From Pinus tabuliformis (taxonomy: Eukaryota > Streptophyta > Pinopsida > Pinales > Pinaceae), in assembly GCA_031772625.1 (NCBI GenBank), contig CM062808.1:474669655-474733654 (forward strand): DNA of 64,000 nucleotides, in the 5' to 3' direction. The position numbers were made by a program, and so were the translations under genes. The stretch's first letter is position 1; each line of letters opens with the position of its first letter. This document shows positions 53,860-64,000 of the stretch, one piece after another. A model generated the notes under the pieces. The model was not told the DNA's origin and did not search any database. It saw only the letters and a list, made by a program, of their open reading frames with translations.

Positions 53860-54720
53860 CAAAAGGATATTTTCCTACCACTGGGTGGAATAAAAAAGAA
53901 ATCAACAGCTATGAAAGATGAAGAATGTGAGGCTCTTGAAAAAAGGCACTAGGAACAATACGACTATGCCTAGCAATGTCGATGGATTTCAACATTTCAA
54001 AATGAAATACAACTGAGGATATGATGAAGGAAATGGCTAATTGTATGAAGGAGATGTATCTTCCAACAAGGTATTTATTATCAAGCATTAATTTAATATG
54101 AAGATGTTAGAAGGTTGGCCTATTGTTGATCATTTAAATGAGTTTAACATAGTCACTTATTAAGTTAAGTTATATGCGAGTAAAATTTGATGTTGATGTT
54201 AGGGCTCTTATGGTTTTGTGCTCATTACTAGAAAGATGGAATGGCTTGGCCATGCCTATCAGTAACTCTATCATTAGTTCAAGAATTTTAAAATTGATGA
54301 TGTTGTTGGTGTTATCCTTAGTATGGAAAAGTTATGCAAAATCACAAGTGAGACAACAAGTAACATGTTGATTGGTAATAGGGGAAAATAAAGGGAAAAA
54401 GAAGAACCCAAGGAATCATACGAAGTCCAAGAAGCATAGATATGAATCCAGAGGGAAGTTGGAGTTTTGGCATTGCAAGAAGAAAGCACACTTGTAGAAA
54501 GATTTTTAGTCTTAGAAAAGAAAACAAGGAGATGGACAACGAGAGAATAATCAAAAAGCAAATTTAGCAGGTGAGGTGTTTCTAGATGCTTAAATCCTTT
54601 CATTAGATAATATTATTGATTCTTGGGTGTTATACTTATGGGATTCATATGATGAAATAACATCAACCCATAGGAATTAATTTTCCTTAGACTCAAGAAA
54701 TGGCCATGTAAATTCTTAAG
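53860..54720 (+). pseudogene. Ty1/copia gag remnant with start of protease
   Basis: Broken frames show the copia gag pattern: QKDIFLPLGGIKKKSTAMKD with ECEALEKR at 53860-53945, then SNKVFIIKH, FNMKMLEGWPIVDHLNEFN, the CSLLERWNGLAM block near 54215, and the FKIDDVVGVILSMEKL block near 54285. A ruined zinc knuckle (FWHCKKKAHL) follows near 54470. DSWVL near 54620 is the usual lead-in to the copia protease DSGA motif, but that motif is lost. Many stops and shifts are present. No integrase or RT follows, so the element is truncated. Confidence 0.65.
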
Positions 54721-56460
54721 GGATAGAATATTTCCCTCATGTAAAATATTAATGTTGAGACAAGTGTCTTGATTCCAAGTTTATGGGTTGTTAGTTGGGT
54801 TGATGATTTTGGCAATTGGGCCTTTCCAATTGTAATTAGTCATAGTCGAGTTGTTAGGGAGTTAGAGCAGGGACAAGTGTAAGTATTTTAGTCCAACTTA
54901 TGTGTCCTTATTGGACAACTACAATTTTTTTATTATGGTGGATTGTAGAATAGGTTAAGTATGTCCATTCAAGAAGCTTGTGTGCATGAAACCTCTCTCA
55001 GGTTGTTAGGAAATGTCTCATGTAAATGTAAATGTACATATATGATTTCTATAGAGAGTAGTAGGTGTGGTTGTTGGTCCAGAGGAAATAGGAGGATAGG
55101 AAGCTGTTGAAGCCCCGAAAATCGGGTCTACAACAAGGGGGATACCCACCCGGTCTGAACCTTGGTTAGAAGCTCCTTTTCCGTTTGGTATAGTGGGTCC
55201 GACTGGGGATATGAGACCAGTTTCCCAATATGTGTGTGTGTGTTGAGAATTGATATTTCTTAACTAATGATTCCTAAGTAAAATGCTTTCTTTATTCTAA
55301 GTCTAATCTATCAATATGCAATTGTAATCTAATAAATAGAAATATCTAATTCTAAACTAACTCGGGATGTAATCTTTCCTTTATGCGATCTAAAATGATT
55401 TCAAATGACAGTTGGTAATAAAGATCATTCAACTACTATGACAAAATAATTCAATAAAGATAAACCGTTTCATATAAAAAGTTAGATGAAACAGTTGTGA
55501 AAAACATATCGCATAGTAAGCTACTCATATACTAAGCATAAATAAATAGCTATCACCGTACAAAAGTGCCAAATGATAACTCAAGCATTTAAGCATTCAT
55601 ATATAAATAACTGAACATGAATATCACCATAACACATAAGCAGAAACAATTAAGAGATAAAAGTACCATTTATAACTAGTTCTACACATGAGCTCCAACA
55701 ATAATGATCTATTTCTTCTTAATCCAACATCCACTAAGAGTACAAAAGTGCAACATCAGTAGTAGATATTAAACGCAAATATCAATAAATCATGTTCCAT
55801 TCATTCATCAAAACCTCCTCGGAGGGTGCAAACGTGCATGTTCTGAGGACAAGTTTTTGATAAATTTCTGGACCCTTCTCTAAATGTATGAGAAGGGTTT
55901 AAATACTACTAACTAATTCTAAAAATAATTTATTACAAAAATGTAGGATGCGGTTTAAATGACCATCCTCATTTCAGGTAAAAATAAAGCAAAACTAAAA
56001 CTAAAATTGAATCTAAAACTAAAACTACTAACTAACTACTGATGTATCTGCTCCTTGAAATCACATGCGTTCAACATTTGCTTGAGGAGAGTTGGCTGGC
56101 CGACTTCCAACTTTAGCCGTCCTGTGAAAACAGAATCTGTAAGAGTTGGCACCATCTTCTCGGCAGAATTGATGACACATTTCAAAGTCATGCACTAGCT
56201 GTGTGGTTTTACCAAGTACGCCCAGTAAGAATCCCAATTCAACTTGGTTAACCTTTGGATTGACTCAGCCTTTTCTTGAGCCTTCTGTCTCCAGCTTGTT
56301 TGTAGACGCTGCACATTTGGTAGATATCTACATATCGCTTGGTGATATACCTGATAAATATTACTGGTTTTGAGTTCCAATTTTACTTTCCGTCTTTAGT
56401 GCTTTTTCCCTACAAATTTTCGCGCTTACAGGCGACTGAGCAATTTGAGGCTTTCCATCT
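54721..56460. other. AT-rich sequence without a recognisable gene
   Basis: GTTGAAGCCCCGAAAATCGGG at 55107 starts a change in composition and may be the start of an old LTR, but no partner repeat is in the window. No gene was seen. Confidence 0.3.
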
Positions 56461-56477
56461 CGAGGGGTTTTTCCTGG

Positions 56478-56514
56478 CGATGCGTGATTAGCGCTAGGCG
56501 CTAATCGCGCATCG
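56478..56514. repeat. Strong hairpin: 17-bp arms, 3-base loop
   Basis: The arms CGATGCGTGATTAGCGC (56478-56494) and GCGCTAATCGCGCATCG (56498-56514) pair with a single T-G position. It lies in a patch that also contains GCGCGC- and GCGAT-like text, just upstream of the possible exon at 56681. Confidence 0.8.
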
Positions 56515-56680
56515 GAAACTACCTTCGTTTCTTGATCTGGGCTTCCTTGGTGCGATTTTTGCCTCTTGCGCGCTTTTTGTTAGAGGATATAAAGCTTAAA
56601 TTTTGTGGAAAGAACGATTCTATACGTTCTTGGTTCTGAGATTTAAATTCTCTATACGTGATATCAGCATCATTTAGTAT

Positions 56681-57064
56681 TCATTTAACCATGTCTATAT
56701 ATGGGAGAATTTTGGGTCTCGCCTTTATCCTGTGCAAGAATGAACAAGCTAGATCTATAATAGATGCCTCAGAAGACCCGTTTGAGCCTGCAGTGGTTGT
56801 TACCTCCATTACCTTGGGATCTTCTTCCTCAAGTAAACTATACATGCCTTCCCAAGTAGTGATATCAGCTTCTTTGCTGCAGGTGGTGTCTGTGTACAAG
56901 GGAGTCATCTCTTTATCTTCAGCACTGGGGGCTTTACCCTTCTTTCCCATAATATCCTGTTCTTTGCTCTGTATATTTCTCAGTTCTTCGCTCCTGCAGT
57001 TTACAAATGAGGTAAGAACGATGATAAGAAAAGGTGACGGGAAAGCTTTAAATGCAGAAAACAT
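56681..57064 (-). CDS. Possible coding exon, unknown product
   Basis: On the minus strand an open frame of 127 codons encodes a hydrophilic, acidic protein (NIQSKEQDIMGKKGKAPSAE, WEGMYSLLEEEDPKVMEVTT) ending FLHRIKARPKILPYIDMVK and stop. Just before the hydrophilic part, a pyrimidine-rich stretch ends CTGCAG, a good 3' splice-site candidate at about 56997. The real exon could therefore start there rather than at the ATG. The opposite strand is also open, which weakens the case. No family was recognised; it could be a captured fragment. Confidence 0.25.
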   Translation of the reverse strand: MFSAFKAFPSPFLIIVLTSFVNCRSEELRNIQSKEQDIMGKKGKAPSAEDKEMTPLYTDTTCSKEADITTWEGMYSLLEEEDPKVMEVTTTAGSNGSSEASIIDLACSFLHRIKARPKILPYIDMVK

Positions 57065-57224
57065 ATAAAATATATCACCTTACGTGAACTGGCTCCTTGG
57101 TAAGATCAAAACCATATTTCATTAACGATTGCCAACTAACTCATTAATTAACATAAATGCGCATGACCAGGCCTCGGTTTATGGAAAAATCTTTCTTGAA
57201 CAACGGGCCGTGCAGATCTGCAAT

Positions 57225-57500
57225 AAGGCGATTTTGTGATTTGCTTCGCAATATCGCAGATCACAATATCGCAAGATCGCAATATCGCAATATCGCAAAT
57301 CCTTTATGTGTGGCAAGCATCCGTTAATGTGTTTTGTGTGAAATGCGATTCGCGAGATGCGCCATCGCATATCGACATTTTAAGGCACTTCAACGTAGGT
57401 GAGGTTTAAGGCATGCGATGCGATGAGGGTTTTTCATGCGTGATTTCGCATCGCGATTTCGCATTTTTAGAATTCCGCTTGTGAGAAGGTATCCTTTACC
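57225..57500. repeat. GCGAT/ATCGC-rich patch with short tandem CGCAATAT units
   Basis: From 57245 to about 57301, units close to ATCGCAATATCGCA repeat. GCGAT, ATCGC and CGCATCG words continue to about 57510 on both strands. The patch is unlike the AT-rich surroundings and can form many alternative hairpins. Confidence 0.6.
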
Positions 57501-58452
57501 CTTTTTGCGATGCGACGTGCTTTAAGGAGTGATTTCCTTCTAACTTATCATAAAACTTAAGTCTTTTTTGGTTTTTTAAGGTATTCTCCTAAGTTTATGA
57601 TAGTAAGTTTTATTAAAAAAGGAAATACAAGCATTAATTGATTTTTTTTAATTTTTGAATAAGGGTCCCCACTTATTTAGTATTAGTGATAAAACTAAAT
57701 AAGAAGGGGGGTTGTTGCTGGCCACAACAGAAGCTCAGATAGAGCTCCATATTTAGCATAGTGCTTGAACAGGGTCGCGAGGGCTCAAGCAATAAGCCAT
57801 CAAATACCTCCCCTATAAATATGTTTTTTTTGAACTAATAACAATTTGGAGTATTTAGACTTTGTACGATGGTTTATTCTTTTTCCTGTATAACTATATT
57901 GAAATCACATATGTGGTGGATATGAAATCTATGATTTTTGAGAGAATTTTTAAATCCTTACATTTATTTAATGATGGAATTATTGCCTTAGTGCGAGTTA
58001 GCCATAGGAGGGAGTCACGAGAGTGGATTCCTTTTAAGACTAGAAAGTCTCGACCCTTAGAGTAATACTGTGGTAACAGGTAATTTGGACATTGTCCATT
58101 TCTTTGTTTAACACAAAAATTTGGGGTACGAATGGAGGTAGTGTTTTTTATAGCACCATTTACCACCCTTGGTAGATTTTATGCTCTATGATACGGCCTA
58201 GGGAAACCCTTCCCTACCAGACTTGTTCCATTTTCTAAAAAACAATGTTTTAAATCCCATGTGAAATTATCCCCTATCTAAATTGCGTGTACATGTGGGT
58301 CAGCCTATACCAAACCCATGTATATGTGTTAAAACATTAAAAAATATATAATCTCCCTTAATTCGAGTGTGTTTTATGGGTTTGATCGGATACCCACCTA
58401 TTATAGTCCGTGGCCCAACTGTTTCCCAACTGAAAAAACTAATTTGGAGAAG

Positions 58453-58460
58453 TATAAATA
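58453..58460 (+). promoter_or_regulatory. TATA box, possibly of an LTR upstream of 59130
   Basis: TATAAATA, about 680 bp before the primer-site-like sequence at 59135. It is a plausible LTR promoter for the element at 59131-64000. The left LTR boundary could not be found. Confidence 0.35.
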
Positions 58461-59134
58461 CACCTCCATGGGAAGGCCTAAGAGGAGGGAGAGGATTATA
58501 GATTGATATTATAGTCAATTACATCCCTGATCAAGTCTGATGATATCCCTATGCCTTCTGCACTCCTAGTCATAGGAAACCCTAGTTTCCTTCTTGAGAT
58601 GTTCATCATCCCTTCATAACATCCTTGTGTATACTTATGGAGGAGGATTGTTGAGGCCTGGACAAGATGGATCCAGAGGATGGTTTCGCTTGGAGTCGAC
58701 TGATGACTCAAGTTGTAGTTCTTCCATATTTTCTTTAGCTTATGTTAATAAAGAGGTGTTGTCTTGTTCCTGATTATTATGGTCTTTATGCATTAATTTA
58801 TGTCATGATTTCTTATAAAATCTCATGTTAATGCTTATTTTCTTACATGCTTATATGATCTAACCTTGATATCATGAACATGATTTTAGTTATTGTTGGT
58901 GTATAAGCTTTGCCTTGAATGAATTGTAGGTCTTAAAGCACAAGGAAGAAGAAGAGGGTTTGAACCCTATGGGAATGACTTCAAACATAGGACCTACGGG
59001 TAAGACCTTCTATTCCAAGTTTAACTATTTAAGTATTAGGACTGCTTGTTTGTGTGTCTCTTTATATTGTATGCCCTCAGCTCTACTGGGGTTCTCAACC
59101 CAAGATCCTAGGGTGATTTTACTCGAAACAGAAT

Positions 59135-59152
59135 TGGCAACTCCACTAGGAA
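59135..59152 (+). other. Primer-binding-site-like sequence
   Basis: TGGCAACTCCACTAGGAA, four bases after a CA end. It resembles the text TGGCTCCACTAGGGA that touches the LTR end at 36084. The tRNA is not assigned. Confidence 0.4.
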
Positions 59153-61305
59153 AATAATTATTGTTTTTCCTAGATTGGGTTGTTTCTTCTTGATCAAGGC
59201 CTGCTTGATTGATTTTTTTCTTTTATAGTGTGTATGACATGTTTGCTTCCTAGGCATCAAGTCTGATCTTTTGGATCAGGCCTGGATTTTTTGTTTTTCT
59301 TTATTGGGCTTTATATACGCGCTTTTTAGAGGATACAGTAGCGTATACATGCTAGTTTCTTCAAAGAAACTCGCTTATACGTGAGTTTCCTTTGTTTCAT
59401 TCGCATATACACGCTTCTTTGTCTTTGCACAGTCGCTTATACCTTATTTCAAATAATTTTTTCAAAATCTTGGACCCAGTTAAGATTGTTTCTTGGTGGT
59501 TTTTGCTGTTTTCTGGTCATTCACTGTCAGTAAAGCTTTGCTTTCATGAAATTTTTCAGTTTCTAATCTTCTTCTTGTTGAAAAACCTAGTCAACCTAGG
59601 GTTTGCTTTTTGAGTAAAGTTTCAGTTTGGACTTTGGGCTCAAGGCTTCTTGTAGAAGTTCTTGGTTGTTCTGACTTTGCGGAACAAGAAATTGGTTGCA
59701 ATTTTGTTTATAACCCAACTTTCAGATTACTTTGCTTTGCTTTCCTTTTTCGGTTGACCTATTTTGTTTTTCATGGTTTTTGAGTGCCTCTTTGGCGATC
59801 TTGAAAGTCTTTTTTTACGTTCTTTTGGTTTGTTGAAGTCCTTTATACAGCTGTTCAGATCATTCTATGCAAGTATGTAGTCCTTTGTCGTTTCAAGTTT
59901 TATTATATTAATGATGTGCATAAATTGTGAATTTTTGGACTCTTTATGCTTGTTTTTGGTCTTGGAATTTTAGTAGTCTTTGTGTTCTCAAAAACTTCTT
60001 TGGTTATTTTAAAAAAGAAAGACAAAAACATCGTTCTTGCCTTTCTTTTTCTTTTCAGTGTTTTGTTTTTGGTTTCTTCATTATTTTTTAGCAATTGTGA
60101 ACTTTTTTCGATTGGTTTTGCTTGGTTTCGAGGGAAGTTTGTCATTGAATTTGTGCCCTCCTTGTAGTCAAGTTGGCCTATTGATCTTGTGAAGGAACAC
60201 ATTTTCTTATTGTATGAGCATCCATAGAATCTTGCACCATCATTATAGTTTTCATTAAGTTAGTTTGCACTGCAAGCATTTTATTCTTTTTGTTAGATTT
60301 TGAGTTTGTGGAGCGTGTTTTCTGAAAAAAAATAATAAAAAAAAAAATAAAAATAAAAATAATTTTTCTTTTTTTTCTTTTCTTTTACAAGTTTATTCGT
60401 AGAACCTTATAGAAATCTCTTTTCATCGAAGAAAAATAGCTGCATTTTCATATAGCTAAGTTTCTATTGATTTCTTTTGTGTCAAAACACCACAAGTTGC
60501 ACTCTCATTTTACCCGTGACCTAAAGAACAACCTTTTAAAATCAAGCGCTTAATTAAAAATAACTAGAACATTTTTTTATTTGTCATTAATTACATCAAC
60601 AAGGCTAGCTCTTTAGAGCCTTGGAATAGGTGAGTGGAGAGTTAACTCTCCAAGGCCACTAAAAATATTAAACATAGATGTTTAATAATGAGTGAAATCT
60701 AGTGTCGTTAAAAAGACTGGGAAAGCTCCTTTCTACTGGGAGTCAAGCATGAGGGAGAGTGAAGATAGGGAAAGAAAGATACCCCCTCTCCTACTTGTTG
60801 GATCCCACCCCGAGACTATTTTGCCCAGCTTTTGATACAAATTGGTGTCCATAGTTTCTATTCCTAGGGACCACATATGTCGCTGCGAAGGGGAATCTCG
60901 TGGCACCTGAGGAAGACATTGCATCACGTTCATTAATACTTCTAGAGGGTACCCTTGCGAAGCTCGGGTACTTGCACCGACAAAGGATTTTTTATGGGGG
61001 TCAGTGTAACTATTTCTATTACCTTCGCTGGTAGGCTTGGGCCATAATTATCCCAAAATATCTTCAAAAGGTCCCTTATTGCACTTTCTTGTATTTTGGT
61101 GTTTGGTCCTCTTCACCTAGAGTGGAAATACTTGGAAGTTTCTTGATTGGTTGCATCTTTAGGGACTTTATAGTGGAGTGCTCTTTTCTCTTTGTATTTA
61201 GTTGGCTTTAGCTGGATTTATCTTGTCACTTTTGGACCTTAGATTCTAAGTGACTGACCAACCACTCCACTAGTCTTGAAAGGCTTTTGATATTTCTTCT
61301 GAAAG
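59153..61305. other. Leader region without a recognisable gene
   Basis: T-rich sequence with an A/T run near 60325-60390. No supportable ORF was seen. It probably forms the untranslated leader of the element. Confidence 0.35.
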
Positions 61306-62277
61306 TTGTGGAGTTGCCTCCTTAAGGGAAAAGGTTTGATTGTGCATCTCTCTTCCTTGGAAAGTCATTTGTGCAATCCCGTAAGGGAAGGATCTACGTA
61401 TAAGTTGGTTATGGCCAATATTCATTTGGAGGCCAAACAAGGAACCCTTCCAAAAGGGAATCCTTGTGCTTTTCCTTTCTTTAGAAACGTTGGTACCCCC
61501 TTGATGGCCACTTTGAATATTCTTGGATTGAATGTTGGACTACCAGTTTGGCTATGGTTCACTCAGAATATTCCAAATGTTCTTGAAGCTTCTCAGATGA
61601 ATTCTTTATTTCAAGGGCATCAAATGGGTGTTAATTGTTCATCTACTTCAAAAGAGAGCTATAGGATTCCTCTTTCTCCTCCCTCTTCTAATGAGAGATC
61701 TAAAAAGAATAGAAAGAGGAAGAAGAAGGATAATAATAGTTCTATCCATGAATCATCACCAACCCCTACAAGTCATGTTGGAGATGATCTTTCATCCACT
61801 GCAAGTCAAGCTAGGGGCATAATTCTAGTCACTGCAAGTCATACTAGCAATGCATCACCAACCCCTGGAAGTCATGTTGGCAATGAGCTTTCAGTCGCTG
61901 CAAGTCACAATGGGGGCATAAGTCTAGTTACTGCAAGTCATAGTAGCAATGGGTCACCTACCTCTGTGAGTCCTATTTCTATTGACTCACCTGCTTCTAT
62001 GAGTAGGGTTGGGGACACAAGTCCTATCTCTCTTGGGAAAGAGTCACTAACCTTTGCAAGTCATGTTGGGGATTCTCCATCAACCACTTCTAGTCATGTT
62101 GGCAGAATGGATGTTGATCAGAAACCTAGGCGTAGAAGATTTAAACCTAATTTACCTTGTAAGATATGTAAGGGAGACCATCTTACTCATTTGTGCCCTG
62201 GTATTCCAATGGTACAAAGGATATGGTCTGAGTCTGAAGGTTCTTCTACTCCTGAATCTGTTATGGTTTCTCAATAG
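61306..62277 (+). pseudogene. Gag-like protein with 33-residue repeats and a zinc knuckle
   Basis: The frame opens ATGTGGAGTTGCCTC. Residues 1-110 show no capsid motif I can name. A lysine/arginine-rich stretch (KKNRKRKKKDN, about 135-145) is followed by a Ser/Thr-rich region with 33-residue tandem repeats (SPTPTSHVGDD..., SPTPGSHVGNE..., about residues 151-245). A CCHC knuckle CKICKGDHLTHLC (CX2CX3HX4C) near residue 285 is preceded by a basic patch (PRRRRFKP). It ends at TAG 62275-62277, but the same frame continues into a protease, so this is one gag-protease polyprotein. Role: RNA binding and packaging. The true start may lie upstream. Confidence 0.55.
61756..62052 (+). repeat. 99-bp tandem repeat inside the gag-like frame
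   Basis: Units start at 61756, 61855 and 61954 (TCACCAACC or TCACCTACC). The first two are clear and the third is degenerate. Each encodes 33 residues with SHVG and TASH blocks. Confidence 0.75.
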
Positions 62278-63234
62278 TCTAATCAACCATTGGTTGATGA
62301 AGTGGTCAAGCCAGTGCAATCTTTGGCTGATTCCACTCCTCTTTTGGGGGGTGAAGTGCCTAACAACAAAGTCTTCTTGATTTCTAGTACAGAGTCTTTT
62401 GGTCTAGGGGGCATTCCAGTCTCTTCGAATGTACCCCCTCCAAGTTCTAGGAGTGTCTCCTTTGATTGGGATAATCTTGTCAAGCCTCGTCTTCCTTCTG
62501 TTGCACCTTTCCAAATAAGGGTTAGAGTTAATTCCACAAACGTTTATTGATGTATGGTGGATGAAGGATCCTCTGCAAGTATTATATCCTCCTTGACTTG
62601 GAAAGCTTTGGGTTCTCCAAAGTTGTTGGCAGCTGATAATTAGTTGTTAGCCTATGATAGAAGACCTGGTGAATCTATGGGTGTTCTTCCTCAATTTCCT
62701 ATTACTTTAGGTGGGAAGATTGTCTTAATCAATATGATGGTGGTTGATCACCATTTAGACTTTAATATGCTACTTGGGCGTGATTTTGTCTATGCTATGA
62801 ATGTTGTTGTGTCTTCACTCTTTCGAGTGATGTATTTTCCTCATAACAGAAATATTATCACTATTGATAAGCTTGCATATGATAATCACCCCCCTAATTC
62901 GAATTTACTACAGAATACCCCTTAGTATGTTCCAAGTGTTCAGGTAGACTCTACCCAACCACGGGTGAACTATGTGGCATTGTATCCTCAATGTTCAATT
63001 TCTTCTTAGAAGGATCCTTTGAACTATTGTTTTCCTTCTTAGGACTTGGTCCCGACAGTTGATCGAGTGATTTTTCCTATGGGGACATGGGACCCCTTGA
63101 TTCCCTCTTTTGATCCTTCTAGTTCTCATGATTTCTTGGAAGTTGAGTTGCCTTTATAGGAGGAAATTTTTGAAGCCATGAGTCTTAGCTACCAAAGGAG
63201 TCCTTGGCCTGAGCCCCGCAACAATTTTTTCTGA
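62278..63234 (+). pseudogene. Protease-like region continuing the gag-like frame
   Basis: It uses the same frame as 61306-62277 for a further 319 codons, ending TGA 63232-63234. It contains VRVNSTNVY, stop, CMVDEGSSASIISSLTWKAL (D-E-G-S at the position of the protease D-S-G) and FNMLLGRDFVYAMNVV (the conserved C-terminal 'LLGRDF' block). Beyond it lie DLVPTVDRVIFPMGTWDPLI and an acidic end. Counting the stop at 62275, the whole frame has seven in-frame stops, six TAG and one TGA, and no frameshift. TAG after codons where CAG fits suggests C-to-T decay. It would process the polyprotein. Confidence 0.55.
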
Positions 63235-64000
63235 AGAACCATTATGCATAAGCCGCAAGGCTGCGTGGTTCTTTGTACCATATTGTACATATAAGGTATG
63301 CATTTTCAAGTTTTGTATTCTATAACACAAGCTTTTTTCTAAAGTTTATATATGGGATGTATTAACTTCTTGTCTAGTGTTCCTAATTATGTCTACAGAA
63401 CTTGGAAGACTTATCCTTTGGGTATTTTTATGGTTGATCCACTCTGACACGTATTGGTTCTCGAAACTGGCATACAGGTTAGGTTTTTCACTTGCAATGT
63501 GAATTTATCAGTTTCCTTTCCCATTTTGGCCTTCGGATCAACCCCACCAAGATATGACATAGAACCTTCTCATTGCTTAGAAGTGTCATAACTTGTGGTA
63601 GAGCCTACCTTATCATGGGCGCCCTAGATAGTACCTTGTTGTGACTTGGAATCCATTTTGAACTTTTGTTCTTAGGCTCAGAAGACCTCTTTAGTCCCGC
63701 CATGACTTTTGCGATGAAGCTTCATTCTCCTTCTTCTTCGCTATATTTCTAGATTTATACCCTAGAGGCTCCCACATGTTGAGTTGTACTGTTGCATTGC
63801 ATGTTGACTATTTGTACCTATTGGCCTTAATCCGACTTCACTTGGACTCATGTATAAGCCACTTTTTGACCATGTGTTTTAGCAAAATCAACCTTGCAAT
63901 CATTTAGTCTCTACAACTTGACACCTGCTTGTCTGTGGAAAGAACATTCCTTTGAGTGTCAATGACCAGTTTCTTCACCTTGCATTAAGCATAGGCATAT
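63235..64000. other. No recognisable gene
   Basis: I see nothing supportable between the end of the gag-protease frame and the window end. No polypurine tract or LTR start could be fixed. Confidence 0.35.

Larger units (their letters stand above)
59131..64000 (+). mobile_element. Interior of a further gypsy-type element (gag-protease only seen)
   Basis: A primer-site-like sequence at 59135 follows a probable LTR end (GAAACA, 59130). A long leader and one frame (61306-63234) with a zinc knuckle and a retroviral protease come next. No RT or integrase is seen up to the window end, although about 770 bp follow the frame. The element could be non-autonomous or its pol may be deleted. The 3' LTR is not visible. 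Confidence 0.5.

Noticed and set aside
56658-57068. Plus-strand 136-codon open frame
   Set aside because: Hydrophobic, serine-rich antisense of the more protein-like minus-strand frame; no motif.

Overview
The window is nuclear DNA from a land plant with a large, repeat-rich genome. Almost every recognisable coding stretch belongs to a plant Ty3/gypsy or Ty1/copia LTR retrotransposon or a LINE. The few host-like protein fragments (PRP38, SPINDLY, PIR/CYFIP) are land-plant-type and lie inside an LTR. The style of the gypsy polyproteins made me think of a gymnosperm, but that is a guess. No intact host gene, tRNA, rRNA or CRISPR array was found.

Layout. 1-5240: 3' part of an Athila-like gypsy element (copy A), broken by frameshifts. 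5240-7368 and 29934-31089: the two halves of an old Tat-like gypsy element (B). It was split inside its integrase gene by element C (7369-29933, 885-bp LTRs). Element C was itself split between gag and protease by element D (9659-23774, LTRs about 2.1 kb, perfect 5-bp target duplication ATAAT). D is a relative of copy A. By-eye LTR divergence falls from roughly 8% (C) to 2-3% (D), in line with the nesting order.

31574-42234: a very young non-autonomous element. Its LTRs are 4.5 kb and differ at only about 20 positions. It has a perfect GGGGC target duplication and a 1.6-kb interior coding only an intact 422-residue gag-like protein on the minus strand. The LTRs carry fragments of at least three host genes, all in the sense of gag. 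This is the most unusual object in the window. It interrupts an older minus-strand transposon-type ORF (43233-42240 continuing at 31573-31280).

43234-58400 is mostly decayed, AT-rich sequence. It holds LINE fragments, a copia gag remnant, an unknown decayed ORF, a 79-bp tandem repeat, an AT microsatellite, a strong hairpin and a GCGAT-rich patch. 58453-64000 looks like the promoter, primer site and gag-protease frame (61306-63234) of a further gypsy-type element that runs off the window.

The genes do not form a pathway; they are successive layers of transposons. Across the layers, in-frame stops are mostly TAG at expected CAG codons or TGA at expected CGA codons. That is what deamination of methylated cytosine would give.
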